From the NCBI GenBank assembly GCA_958510875.1, contig OY294068.1, positions 13,369,282-13,433,281 of the forward strand: a stretch of 64,000 nucleotides of DNA, read 5' to 3'. The translations under genes and the position numbers were made by a program. Source of the stretch: Endomychus coccineus (Eukaryota; Arthropoda; Insecta; Coleoptera; Endomychidae). Position 1 is the stretch's first letter. Each line of letters starts with the position of its first letter. This document shows, piece by piece, positions 33,681-44,988 of this stretch. Below the pieces are notes generated by a model that saw nothing but the letters and a program-made list of their open reading frames with translations, did not search any database and had not been told where the DNA came from.

Positions 33681-33990
33681 ATTACCGACGATTTCTGGCG
33701 TTGTAACCTCAATTGGACGACCAGAACTTCGATGTCCTTTGTGGTCATTTTACCACGAACGAAAATCAGTAAACCACTTGTGAATCGTTCCAATCGATTG
33801 CGTTTTTTCCACGTAAAAAATAATTTTCAACAATACGGGAAATTCCCTTTTTTCCATGTTTACAAAATCTTCAAGGTTGCTTGCTTTCGATGGGTGTCGA
33901 AACAGAACCGAATCAGTCAGAAAATTTTAATGCGTTCTAGCTAAAGATGGTCCATCAAAGATGTCACATGACATTTTCGATTGTTGCGCC
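33681..33990 (-). pseudogene. Mariner copy 1, upstream part
   Basis: Continues the mariner of 31396-31946 beyond the inserted MITE. CGACGATTTCTGGC.TTGTAACCT...ATTGGACGACCAGAAC matches the N-terminal coding part of the mariner at 38030-38080. It also preserves the empty target site GCGTTCTAGCTAAAGATGG (about 33930-33948) that is filled by a P-type element in the paralogue at 38318. Confidence 0.7.
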
Positions 33991-34737
33991 ATCCTTTTTT
34001 ATTTTACAAGGACATTTCACATATTTCCTGAGAATACATACCTTGCTCAAGAATCATTATTAATTTCATATTACATTCAATTTATTCCTATCCAAGTCGG
34101 TTTTTGCAATTGTCGTCTTTTACTAAGGGAGTGTGCCAATCAAATTTATATTAACTAAAAAAATTATTGTATTCGATGCTAATGCATAATCAAAATTTCA
34201 GCGTCAAACAGTAGTAACATGATATTATATGAACAAATCAACACCATTCGTCCAAAAGTTTGTGAATAAACTCCATCCCAAACCATTGTCTACCCCCCTT
34301 CCCTAAATTTGTACAACATACAGAGTGATTTTTATTAGTTAAAATTTGAGGACATAATTTCACATTCAGCTTTAGTCGAAAACTCCAAGCTTTGAGGATG
34401 TCAATTGTGGTGAAACAATTTGTCAGCATTAATTAGAACTTTGGAAAGGTTAAAATGATTCTACACTACGTAAACGCCTGAACGCCGAAACCATATACGA
34501 GTATATATGAAGATGAAGTTACTTATTAGAATATTTCTTCCAAAAAAGTTCTCATGAATTGTTCCGTCATCTTTCACTTTCTGTAATCTTTCGTGACCTC
34601 AATATAATGATATAATTCACATTTTCTCATGTTATAAAACAGTATTCGTAATATAAAGAAGTAAAAGCGAACGTGTTCTTAATGATTCTCTGTATATTGA
34701 TAATTATCTTTCAATTTAATACTACACCCGAGAACAT
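33991..34737. other. Nothing recognised (inside gene D intron)
   Basis: AT-rich; the frames at 33961-34158 and 34238-34429 have no domain. Confidence 0.3.
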
Positions 34738-35209
34738 GTACGTACGAGGGCAAGGTGATAAGTGCCTGAAAAATGAAACAAGAAATGATTTATTTGGTCA
34801 AAACTTATTTTATTTCTCAACATAATCTCCTTGTAACCCGATACACTCCGTCCAACGTTTTTCTAATTTTTCGATCCCTTCCAAATAATACGATTTCGGA
34901 AATCCTTCAATGATGATGACCTCATCGTTGGAGCCAAATCTCTTTCCTCCGAGTCATTTCTTCAAGTTTGTGAACAGATAAAAATCGCATGGGTCAAATC
35001 TGGAGAATATGGTAGATGGCTAACCGATTCGTAGCGCAATTCACGCAATTTTGCCATTGCGAATGAGAACCTGTGCGCCGGTCCGGTTTCCTGGTGAAAG
35101 AGCACTTTTTTGTTCGCCAAATGCGGCCGCCAAATCGATCCAACAGTTCTGCATAATATACGCCGTTGATCGTTTTGCCCTTTTCTAGGTAATCGACATG
35201 GATGATACC
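34738..35209 (-). pseudogene. Mariner copy 2, segment 1 (C-terminal part)
   Basis: The minus strand reads HVDYLEKGKTINGVYYAELL, a mariner transposase middle, then decays. The left end reads ACGAGGGCAAGGTGATAAGT. The frame breaks off at 35209, where a 2.4-kb THAP element is inserted; the missing half continues at 37647. Confidence 0.75.
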
Positions 35210-37646
35210 CATAGATATTATATATACATACATGGATAGCGCATCAGGAATTTTCATTGACTCCAACATATGGAACAGCTGACAAGTGGCAAAACATCGT
35301 TCTAGCCATAAGAGTACATGTTACTGTAATCTATCAAATTATGTTGTTTTCAAAAGAAAATAGCAATATTTTGATACAGAAAACTTCTTTAGAGCTTTGT
35401 TTTTTAGTTGTGATTAGTTGTTTGGTTTTTTACTTTCATTTTATCAAATGATATTGTGCAATAACTCTTCGACGACAATAAGGTTATAATAGTGAAGTGT
35501 GTGATTAATTAGTCTTCTTGGATACTTTTAATAAATCTAAGATATAACTATGGTGAAATCGTGTTCCGCATTTGGATGTACAAATCGGTATCAAAAATGA
35601 GAACCTAGTTTTCACTGGTATTTACAAGTTTAGTAGATACTGGATAGTGGTAGTAGATACCACAATAATGTAAATAAAACGTAGACGTTAGAAGTACAAT
35701 TTTAATCGACTATTCACAATCGAAAATAGAAAATAATAGTGTAATAATTACTGTTCATTTCAGTTTTCCTTCAGATGAAAATTGAAACAAAAACTGGTAT
35801 TTACAAGTTTAGTAGATACTGGATAGTGGTAGTAGATACCACAATAATGTAAATAAAACGTAGACGTTAGAAGTACAATTTTAATCGACTATTCACAATC
35901 GAAAATAGAAAATAATAGTGTAATAATTACTGTTCATTTCAGTTTTCCTTCAGATGAAAATTGAAACAAAAATGGGTAATAGCAATGAAGAGAAAAAATT
36001 TCGTGCCCAACAAGAATTATCATCTTTGTAGTGAATACTTTACAGAAAATGATATCGTGTATTCATTTGGAAAGAAATCAGTAAAAGACCATGTAGTTCC
36101 TCCTAGTATTTTAAATTTTCCGGCGAATGTCTTTAAACGTAAGGTGAAACCCAGAGAACTTAGAAGTCAGTAAACAATATGAATTTGTCATAATTTTTAG
36201 CTGGGTATATGTTGTTATTATTATGTTTTTACTAGTGATGATGCAAACATTATTTGTTGTGAGGGCACCTCATTTAGGATCAATGAAGAACAACCTGTAA
36301 ATGAACCAGAAAGTTGGTTGATTATATACTTAGTAGATTTATAACATTTTGATACCATCTTTTCTGTCCTATACCGTCATGCCCTAACATGAATATAATT
36401 TTTCAAATTGTTAAGCATCATACTATTGATAAGCAAAAAATAATAATCAAATACTTGACTACAAGGAATCGTAGAATGAATGCAAAGGTTACAAAAATCT
36501 GACAAACTTTATTAAAACATGTGCAGAACATTTCAAAACAATGTTTTGTTTTATTCCCTTTTTATTTGTATTTTTAACAGTAACAGTACCTAATATTATA
36601 TAATAATGTTCCTCTGTTAGTAAAATTTAAGTTTAAAATTAAGGTGACCTATAATCTAATTTGTAACTATAAACATTAATGCTGTGAACTAAAACCCTGT
36701 TTATATCACTTTTATTTTAAACTGGAATATTTTGCTAATGTTTATTATTATAACACAAAAGGTAAGCTAGGGATTTGGCATCTGCGACTAGCCACAATAC
36801 TAGAAGTTCAACACCGAATAACAATAACTGTTCATTTATGTAATTTCCAGTTCTTCTTCTTTAAATTTAGTATCTTGAGGCACAATCGAATTCAATCTCT
36901 GGCTCAGAAAAATCCAGGTTTGGGTTATATGGTAGCAGAATTAGATTAATAATTTTGATAAATGACATAGTTCTTTTTTTTCGAACCACTCCAAGAAATA
37001 GCTATATTATTTCTGTCTAATTACTTGAGCATTTTGATATTTAAAGATATATTTCTTCTATAGCTTACTTAATTTTGAATATGTATATGTTACTTGTTTT
37101 CCATATTATAACTAAATCTTCACGACATGAAAGATGTTGTTTTATTTATTAGGTCATGTATGGTAATGATTCTGTAGTTGAATATATGTAGTAATTAATA
37201 ATTGAAGCTGTTGATAACTAAATATGTCATTTAACGTGGGGTAGAGTAATTTCAGTTAATTACATACTAAAGTTTTCCATTGATGAAATACAGAATAAGT
37301 TGCAATGGGTGCTTCATGGGAACATGACTAATTCAAAATGAGCGATATTTAATTCTATATCTTTAATGTAATTTTGTACATAATACTATTATGTATTGTT
37401 GCTGAATCATAAAAACCGATCAAATAGGATTATAACTTGATAATTCATGAAATTCGTAAAGTGCTCCATATAAAACAATGTAAATTATGCACGTTCTTGC
37501 CACTTGTCACGTGGTCAGAATGGTCTTCATCTCTGTCTACTACTAGGCTGAAATAGGTCTTCTGTCTCTCTTACGTGTTGGAGTCATCGACTGAACAGAG
37601 GTTTGTATACCATGCGCTATCCATGTATGTATATATAATATCATTG
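35210..37646 (+). mobile_element. P-superfamily-like THAP element, second family
   Basis: A 2,437-bp insertion in the mariner. Inverted ends contain GATATTATATATACATACAT and GGATAGCGCAT on both sides. Flanking 8-mers ATGATACC (35202-35209) and ACGATACC (37647-37654) differ at one base. The left part encodes a split THAP domain: MVKSCSAFGCTNRYQK at 35550-35597, then FPSDEN..KQKW, HLCSEYF and VVPPSI at 35941-36130. The rest is AT-rich, without recognisable transposase. An 8-bp duplication plus THAP points to the P superfamily. Confidence 0.72.
35614..35971. repeat. 179-bp tandem duplication within the THAP element
   Basis: Two essentially identical 179-bp units, offset 35614 to 35793 and 35761 to 35940. 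Each includes the putative THAP intron end (TTCATTTCAG) and the first bases of the second THAP exon, so the acceptor is duplicated. Near-identity implies a recent event. Confidence 0.88.
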
Positions 37647-38325
37647 ACGATACCATTCCAAAAAACTGTCGCCATGACTTTGTTGGCCGATAAACCCACT
37701 TTGGCCTTTTTTGGCTTCGATTCGCCAGGACGAGTCCACTGTTTCGACTGTTCTTTGGTTTCTGGTGTGTTGTGATGCATCCATGTTTCGTCCAAGGTTA
37801 CGAAACGGCGCAAAATGCCTTCTTATCGCGCTTGAACATCGCCAAACACTCCTTTGAAGTTGTCACACGGTCGCGCTTTTTGTCAACAGAGAGCAAATGC
37901 GGCACCTATCTAGCAGATAGCTTTCTCATATTCAAAAGTGTATGCAAAATATTCCGTACCCGTTCGGGTGAGATGCCCATAGCCTCAGCAATCTCGTGCA
38001 TTTTAACTCGCCGATCGTCCAATATCAAACCATCGACGATTTCTGGCATTGTAACCTTAATTGGACGACCAGAACGTTCGGCGTCCTTTGTGGTCATACT
38101 ATTACTTAGGAATCGTTCCAATTAATGGTGGAGAGTCCCCATAATGTTTACCAAGCGACGCTTCGGGTTGTGTAAAGTTTTCTTCACGCAAGAAATAATG
38201 TTTAATCAAAAGGCGAAATTCATTTTTTTCCATGTTTACAAAAATCTTCAAACTTGCTTGCTTTCGACGGGTGTCAAAACAGAACTGAGTGACATATCAG
38301 TCTGAAATTTTTAATGCGTTCTAGT
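37647..38325 (-). pseudogene. Mariner copy 2, segment 2 (N-terminal part)
   Basis: The minus strand reads TLDETWMHHNTPETKEQSKQ and KVGLSANKVMATVFWN. Upstream are RPIKVTMPEIVDGLILDDRR and VKMHEIAEAMGISPERVRNI, the mariner HTH region. It is interrupted at 38326 by a P-type element that duplicated GTTCTAGT, and resumes at 39858. Confidence 0.8.
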
Positions 38326-39849
38326 CACGGTCGTACATACAGGACTGGAAACTCGGGGCTGTTTCCTATGTGAGAAGTGAGTCCGCTATGCGTCGACTGT
38401 CGCGTAGTACCAAAAGACGTCGCGTAAGAGTATCATAAAAGGCGTTACGTAAGATTATCATCTTGATCTGTATGAAGAGTATTCTGTGACAACTGTCAGT
38501 TGACTTGTAAACACCACGGTCGTAGTAGTAAACAAGGAATACCTGCATTTTTAGAAACAAATTACAAAATCGTGCATTGTGCCGAAATGCAAAACGGGGT
38601 AGAAAAGTGTAAAGCAAGAAACCTTATGTTTTTAAAGTGCCGAAAGATGCGGAAATGCGAAAAAAGTGGATGCTTGCGATTCCGGATAGAAATCGTTTTA
38701 ACGAGGTCTTTTATGAAGTTATTTTTAAGGTGAGTTTGACAAGAGTAACAGTTCTATCACTCTCTCAAAACAGAATAGTAAATATTGCGTTACGAGAAAA
38801 ATTGGCAGTGTCAACATAGCCGAGGTTTCCGGACCCGTCGAGTCTACAGTACCGGAGGTTTTAGTGTATAATGTATATATTGTAAACATAATGAAAGACA
38901 ACATACATGTATTTTGATTGTAATACTAATTTAATTTTAAAAATGTTTTTGTAATTTGCCTCCATTTTGATTTTCTAATTGACCCATTAACGAACGCAAC
39001 GTCATCACTCGCCGTGTCTTAATATCCAAAAAAGCAAGGAACTTTTTACGAAAATTTTTTGTTGGCGAGCTTGATTATCTTGTCATCATTATGTCAGTTT
39101 AAATGACAGTGTGTTTCAAACTTATCGTATTGCTTCTTATATTCTATTCGGGATTTATCCGGTAGCAAATTACCCACGGTATTTTGGGCAATTTCACGTA
39201 TTTCAGGGGGCGTACATGTAAGGCTGTCTTCCATATTCATGGTTTGTGACAGAATTTTGATAAAACAAAAAGCGATCACAGAACCACTAAATCAAATTTT
39301 CACTTTCAAAATTAGGATGTTACCAACCACCATAAAAATCCCTAAATGGACTAAATTAAACATTTTTGTTTAAAAACGGCAAATTACAAAAAATAGTATA
39401 AACAACTCGTTTCCTAAGACCTTGAAGCACTCATTCTTTGAAAAAAACTTGAATTCGTGCTTTAAGACGAGTCTTAGGAAACTCGTTCTTTAATATACTA
39501 TTATATGCGATCGATTATTTTCATACATTTCCTTTTTAAATTACTACAAAAAAAGCCTTAGATAATAAGTACATACTCCGGAAAGAATGTGTTTTAACGA
39601 GGTCTTTTATGTGTGAGAAAAAGGGGAAGTCATTTTTAAGGTGAGTAATACATTTTGACAATAGTAACAGTTCTATTCCTCTCTCAAATCAGAATACTTA
39701 GTGACACTGCTTGCGATTCCGGGAAGAAATCGTTTTACCACTTCGTGATCCAAGCGCTAGCTAGTGGCTGAGCGAAGGACTACGAGTTTGGCGGCGCGTA
39801 AGAGACTCATGTCAACCATAGAGTTTCCAGACCTGTATGTACGACCGTG
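38326..39849 (+). mobile_element. P-superfamily-like THAP element, copy 2 (1.5 kb)
   Basis: Ends CACGGTCGTACATACAGG and its inverse. A perfect 8-bp duplication, GTTCTAGT, lies at 38318-38325 and 39850-39857. The plus strand carries the THAP exon near 38570-38730 (tgc-initiated CIVPKCKTGYK-type reading with later frameshift, VPKDAEMRKKWMLAIPDRNR). It is about 1 kb longer than the other copies because of extra central sequence (about 38700-39540), including a Crypton-like fragment on the minus strand. Confidence 0.85.
39094..39279 (-). pseudogene. Crypton-like N-terminal fragment inside P-type element
   Basis: The minus strand reads MEDSLTCTPPEIREIAQNTV, then LLPDKSRIEYKKQYDKFETH. This resembles the LLP.KS...Y...Y..F N-terminal segment of Crypton-like recombinases, also seen at 10190-10070. 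No catalytic residues are included. The assignment rests on a short segment. Confidence 0.5.
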
Positions 39850-39857
39850 GTTCTAGT

Positions 39858-39940
39858 TAAAGATGGTACATCACAAATGTCACATGAGATTGTCGATTGT
39901 GGGGCCATCTGTTTTATTTTACAAGGATTTCATTCAAACT
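39858..39940 (-). pseudogene. Mariner copy 2, segment 3 (5' end)
   Basis: AAAGATGGTACATCACAAATGTCACATGAGATT aligns with the uninterrupted paralogue at 33945-33980, confirming that the element at 38326 split this mariner. The terminal repeat on this side was not located. Confidence 0.65.
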
Positions 39941-40484
39941 TGAACTTATTTTTTATAATTATATCTAGTTTACTAGGCTGCATCCAAGTTGCGTAAATCT
40001 GAAAAAAGTTACCTTTACTTTACCTCCCGTGGTTAATTCAAACCAAATATCTTCAAGTGTTTATAATGGAAAGACGAATATTTCATGGAAGTTCTTAAAT
40101 GAAACTAAAAGCTTGTTAAAAATAATAATTATTAAGAGAAAAACTATCATACATATTTATCCTTAACTTTAGTATTAACTTAATAATGATTCTTGACCCA
40201 GGTATGAATTATATATAAATTTTCGGGAACTAGGTCACACTAACACATATGCTTATTATTATCGTCTTTAAGTACGTTTCGATCTCACGACCATCATCAG
40301 AATAACTCGTCGTTGGCTCTCTGTATCCAGATGCTCACCAAGTGTTAACTCATCGTGTACCCATCACGAGTTAGTTCGTGGTGTTTGCATAGATATTACA
40401 ATTGCGGGGCGACCGTAAAGGGTAAGAAAAAATAACAAAGGCGTCACAATTTGATTTTTTTATATCGTTTCAGAAAAGTGAAAA

Positions 40485-41150
40485 ATGAAAGTTTTTAATT
40501 TTCTTGAAATTTTTTGAAGCATTGTTCTACATATAAAGGTGGATTTTCAGCATTTGCAGCGCAGAAATATGAAGTTTCTCGTCGAATTTTGTCTGTAGTG
40601 CATACGCGACATGTTCTCGTTAGCCGTTGTTTTTTCTCTGATGCTGGTATGCTGACTAAATGATGGAAATTTTCAAGTGGGGTTTTATTGCTTTTTGGTA
40701 ATAAGTGCACATACAAAATACTCTCCAAATTTCAAAGATATCATTGTGTCACCTGTAATTTAGCGATAAAGCAGGTATGCATTATGGATGTATATTTCGA
40801 ATATATGCAATGCAATTTTTTTCGGCCATCCAATTGTTTTCCTCAGAGCGCTATAGAATTTGAGCATTTGGTCGGATTGGTCTATGCCAGACATTCCAGC
40901 GTTGTAGTCTTTGATTATATTTCCATTTCTATTACGGACTTCCAGCATTTGTACTTTATGCATGTTGTTGTCACCACGAGTTTTCTCGTGCTTGGGCGGC
41001 CAAAGCAGAACTCTATTTCGAGACGCCCATCACGAGATAATTCGCGTTAGGTAAATACCAAAGAATCTTTAATGAACATATTGCTTTCTTTGATTTGTAT
41101 ACCGTAGCGTCTGGGGTCAGTTTTCGTGAAATGGTCGTGGCAGTCAACGC
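40485..41150 (-). pseudogene. piggyBac-like transposase C-terminal half
   Basis: The minus strand reads RNRNGNIIKDYNAGMSGIDQ, then SDQMLKFYSALRKTIGWPKK, the piggyBac (M.GvD..D.....Y...R....W..k) block with the third catalytic Asp, then HNAYLLY. After a frameshift it reads CRVCTTDKIRRETSYFCAAN and the last Cys, the Cys-rich C-terminal finger. The N-terminal half is absent. A TTAA at 41154-41157 could be one target site. Confidence 0.75.
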
Positions 41151-41249
41151 GTTAACTAATTGTATCAGTACAAAACGTCCTTATCGTACCAATTTCAGTC
41201 AAAAATGCCCACTTCCTCGAAACGAACGGAAACACGAATAATCTATATA

Positions 41250-43578
41250 CAGGATGTCCTCGAACTGCGTGGCCAAAATAAAACCGAAGATTCTTTGATT
41301 CGAAAAAAAGTTGATCAGCCTTTTTACTTTTGCCTCAAGTATCTTGTTTACCCGGTAGAGGGCTTCAAAATTGCAAAAATAATTTTGTTTTTTCGGTATA
41401 ACTTGAGAACGTGATGAAGAACTTTTACAATATTTAGCAGGTGAGTTACTGTCAATAATGGCCATTTTTGAGAGTGGAGCACAGAGCCTTAGAGACCATA
41501 GAAATGGCTCAAACTTGAGGATGTAACGGGAAAAGTGTCCAGAACTTTTTTGTGGTCAATGTAATTCACTCGATATTTTTTATGTAGATAGCTTATCTAA
41601 TTTGAAAATTTTTCTTACTCTTAGAAAATTTTGATAAAATCAACGGATTAGCTTGAAAAAATTAATTTTCGAGTCTCTGCAATTTTGGCTTACTAATTTT
41701 ACTTGATTAAAATACCTTAGTTGCCTTTGCTTTTCTAATGTCATTTTGGCATTTGAAGAATTTATTCTCAAAACTGTTAGTTTTTACTTTGCTTTCCGTA
41801 AAAATTTTATAAAATTATGGCTCAAAATTTCACGAACACTGAAATGGTTGATATGTTATTGATTTATGGACTTTGTCGTTGCAATGGCCGGAGAAGGGAA
41901 AGATATCCGCATCGCAGAATTCCAAATCGGCAAACCTTCGCGAAACTGGCAAATTTGAAGCAAATCGCAGAGAAACTGGACGCAGACGGACAAAAAGGAC
42001 GTTAGAGCTCGAAGAAGCGATACTGGAAGCGGTTGAAACTGAACCTGGGATAAGCACACTACGTTTGGGACTTCGTATTGGAGCCTCAAAATCATTAGTT
42101 CATAATGTACTGAAAGAAGAACTGTTGTATCCCTATCATATTAAAACAGTTCAAGACTTATTGCCCATGGATCCAGGTCATCGGCTAGATTTCTGTCGGC
42201 TTATTGTCCAAAGACAAAACGCAAACCCCAATTTTTGTAGAAGAATTCTGTTCACGGGCGAAGATACTTTCACGAGATGTGGTCTTCTTAACCTCCATAA
42301 TGAACATTTCTATGCTGATGAAAATCCTCATGAAACGGAAGTTACATATTTTCAGAATCAAACTAAAATAAATGTTTGGGTTGGAATTGTGGATAACTTT
42401 ATTATTGGCCCTACCGTTATACCTGATCGATTGAACGGGGAGAACTACTTGAACTTTTTGGAACAAAGGCTACTTGAACTGTTGGAAGACTAGCCCTTAC
42501 ACATTCGTCGTGGCCTGGTTTATCCATGATGTTGCACCTCCTCATTTCACATTAGCTGTGAGGCGACATTTGAATGTGGAATATCCAGATCGCTGGATAG
42601 GTAGAGGACACGATGCACAGTGAACTGGCCGGCCCGCTCCCCTGATTTGACGCCCTGCGACTTCTTTCTATGGGGCGCTTTGAAGTCGAAAGTTTATGCA
42701 GCTCCAGTAAACACACGAGAGGAATTGTTGCAACGAATTAATCATGAAGCGGATTTATTGAAGGATGATCCTGAAGTACTAGCCAGAGTTCAATCCAATT
42801 TCTTGAAACGAATTAATTTGTGTATTCAGGAAAATGGGCAACATTTCGAACAATTGATGCCTTAGCGATTTCCCAAAAAGTTTTGTTGTTTCTTTTAATT
42901 TAGCATTTGTTTTTCCTAAATAATCACATCGTTTCCCCATTTCTATTGTTTTTATTATTCGTGTTTTACCGAGATATTAACCATTTCAGTGTTAGTGAAA
43001 TTTTGAGCCATAATTTTATAAAATTTTTACGGAAAGCAAAGTAAAAACTGACAGTTTTGAGAATAAATTCTTCAAATGCCAAAATGACATTAGAAAAGCA
43101 AAGGCAACTAAGGTATTTTAATCAAGTAAAATTAGTAAGCCAAAATTGCAGAGACTCGAAAATTATTTTTTTCAAGCTAATCCGTTGATTTTATCAAAAT
43201 TTTTTAACAGTAAAAAAAGTTTTCAAATTAGATAAGCTATCTACATAAAAAATATAGAGTGAATTACATTGACCACAAAAAAGTTCTGGACACTTTTCCC
43301 GTTACATCCTCAAGTTTGAGCCATTTCTATGGTCTCTAAGGCTCTATGCTCCGCTCTCGAAAACGGCTATTATTGACAGTAACTCACCTGCCAAATATTG
43401 TAAAAGTCCTTCATCACGTTCTCAAGTTATACCGAAAAAACAAAATTATTTTTGCAACTTTGAAGCCCTCTACCGGCTAAACAAGACACTTGAGGCAAAA
43501 GTAAAAAGGCTCATCAAATTTTTTTCGAATCAAAGAATCTTCGGTTTTATTTTAGCCACGCAGTTCGAGGACATCCTG
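41250..43578 (+). mobile_element. Tc1/mariner element, DD41D-like, copy 2
   Basis: A 2,329-bp sister of 26746-29047 with the same CAGGATGTCCTCGAACTGCG ends and TA at 41248-41249 and 43579-43580. Inverted repeats of about 600 bp (41250-41855, 42980-43578) again overlap the transposase start. It lies within the intron of kinase D, inserted in a PLE. Confidence 0.88.
41817..42865 (+). pseudogene. DD41D-like transposase, copy 2 (broken)
   Basis: Same protein as copy 1, with the same early frameshift at NRQTFAK/NLRETGKF. Further damage: the first catalytic Asp reads TGED instead of TDED, a stop follows LELLED near 42491, the second motif reads HDVAPPHF, and there is a frameshift before WPARSPDLTPCDFFLWG at 42630. 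The C-terminus ENGQHFEQLMP is intact. It cannot encode an active transposase. Confidence 0.87.
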
Positions 43579-43707
43579 TATATAATACTGTAACACAGCA
43601 TAGGCTGAAAGACGTAAAGACGAAAATAATAAGCATATGTGTTAGTGTGACCTATTTCCTGAGAATTTATATATGATAAATATTTATACTTAACTATAGT
43701 ATTAACT

Positions 43708-44210
43708 CAATTTTGGGCAAAAAATGATCCATGTGTTATTGGAAAATCTTCATTGCCCCTACAACTTACAAATGATCTATTTAACCAATTAGAATTCCCG
43801 CTCGAAGATAATATATATTATGTTCCCCTATGTGTTAAGTTAATGTTATTTGATTAAGAGGTACATATTAATAGAGATGGACTCTCCTAGGCTTAAGTTA
43901 AATCTGTTACATTTACATTAAAATGTTTGTCGTTCTACTACTAAACTGTTTGAATATTAATCTAATTTTATAGTGAAATTGTTACTACCATTTTAACAAA
44001 ATCAATAATTATGAGTGACTTCCAATTTAACCATTATATACTTTATTCAAAGTGCATAGCATACACTATTTAATGTTTTAGAATTATTTCAGTTCTCTGT
44101 TACCTATAATAATTCGTAGGTACGCAGTTAGGTTGTCCTTTTCTGACCACGGACAGTGACAAGAAATTAATGAATAACAAAATTAAAAATTGAGATACAA
44201 ATAAATTAAT
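43708..44210. other. Nothing recognised (gene D intron, near donor)
   Basis: AT-rich, no repeat family or domain seen. Confidence 0.3.
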
Positions 44211-44220
44211 TTCAATTTAC

Positions 44221-44988
44221 CTCATATTTGAAAAGCAGATTGTTTGACCAGCAATCGCCATGTAGATAACAGGAATATTCCTCCATCACGTTAGGCAAGT
44301 CAGCGAATAATTCTGAAAAGTTTTTCTTGTAACCTTCCATGATGTGTTTCAAATCAGCTTCGGTGCTACTGTTCAAATTTTCGCAAATCATCTCAATCGT
44401 TCCTTTCAAAATTTCTTCAGCCTCCTTCCCTTTGAAAAGCTGGGCGTACATATCTGGCATATTCGACTTTATCTTCAGGTATTCATCTGGCTTGTGTTTC
44501 TTCATAGCCATAGAAAGTGCATGAAATCTTGCATACTTGGAAAATATGAGACGAACATGTTCGTCATCTAACGCCGTTTTAGTATCAACTAGCTCGAAAT
44601 TCGAAGGTTTTAAATTCTCCAAGATCAAATATTCCTTTCCACTTTCTTGTGATGATGTATAAAATTCAGGAATGGAGTTAAATGATTGTTCAACCCTTAT
44701 CTCGTCTTGTAAAGCTTTCAATTTAGGATAAACGTTTCTATAGAAGTTTATCTCATTTTTGTAGAATTCATTGATTGATAAACTTTTTCTCATCGTTTCA
44801 TTTCCTGTTGATAGTTTAGCGAATAGATTCAATTTTTTTCCCGAACTTTTATCGTCTACTGTTACAGCAATTATATCGCTTAGAAAACCATTTCCTGCTT
44901 CACTTCCCCGTTTGAATGCTATGTCGCAGTCACAAAACTTGTCAAGGGCTATGCTCTTAATAATAGATCTTAAACTCATGTCGTCCAT
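44221..44988 (-). CDS. Ecdysteroid-kinase-like gene D, exon 1
   Basis: The N-terminal 256 residues, from MDDMSLRSIIKSIALDKF. Motifs: NLFAKL (Lys 58; Ala replaces the Val of VK in other copies), YLILENLK ending at 127, CYLHGDCWSNNLLFKYE at 240-256, donor GAG|GTAAAT. Joined to 30843-31292 it gives a 405-residue kinase. The intervening 12,928 bp contains two mariner copies, two P-type elements, a PLE, piggyBac and two Tc1/mariner elements, making it the most inflated intron of the array. If transcription crosses all of it, the gene is functional; that cannot be read from sequence. Confidence 0.88.

Larger units (their letters stand above)
40181..43679. mobile_element. PLE insertion carrying piggyBac and Tc1/mariner insertions
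   Basis: A terminal repeat in minus orientation (40181-40318, continued at 41151-41248) and one in plus orientation (43581-43679) form the same inverted pair as the 345-bp insertion at 48774. Near-identical 28-bp direct repeats (40153-40180 and 43680-43707, two mismatches) flank the whole. Inside are a piggyBac fragment and a complete-length Tc1/mariner element. The hammerhead core at 40252-40320 (minus) is intact, but stems I and III are broken. Confidence 0.7.
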
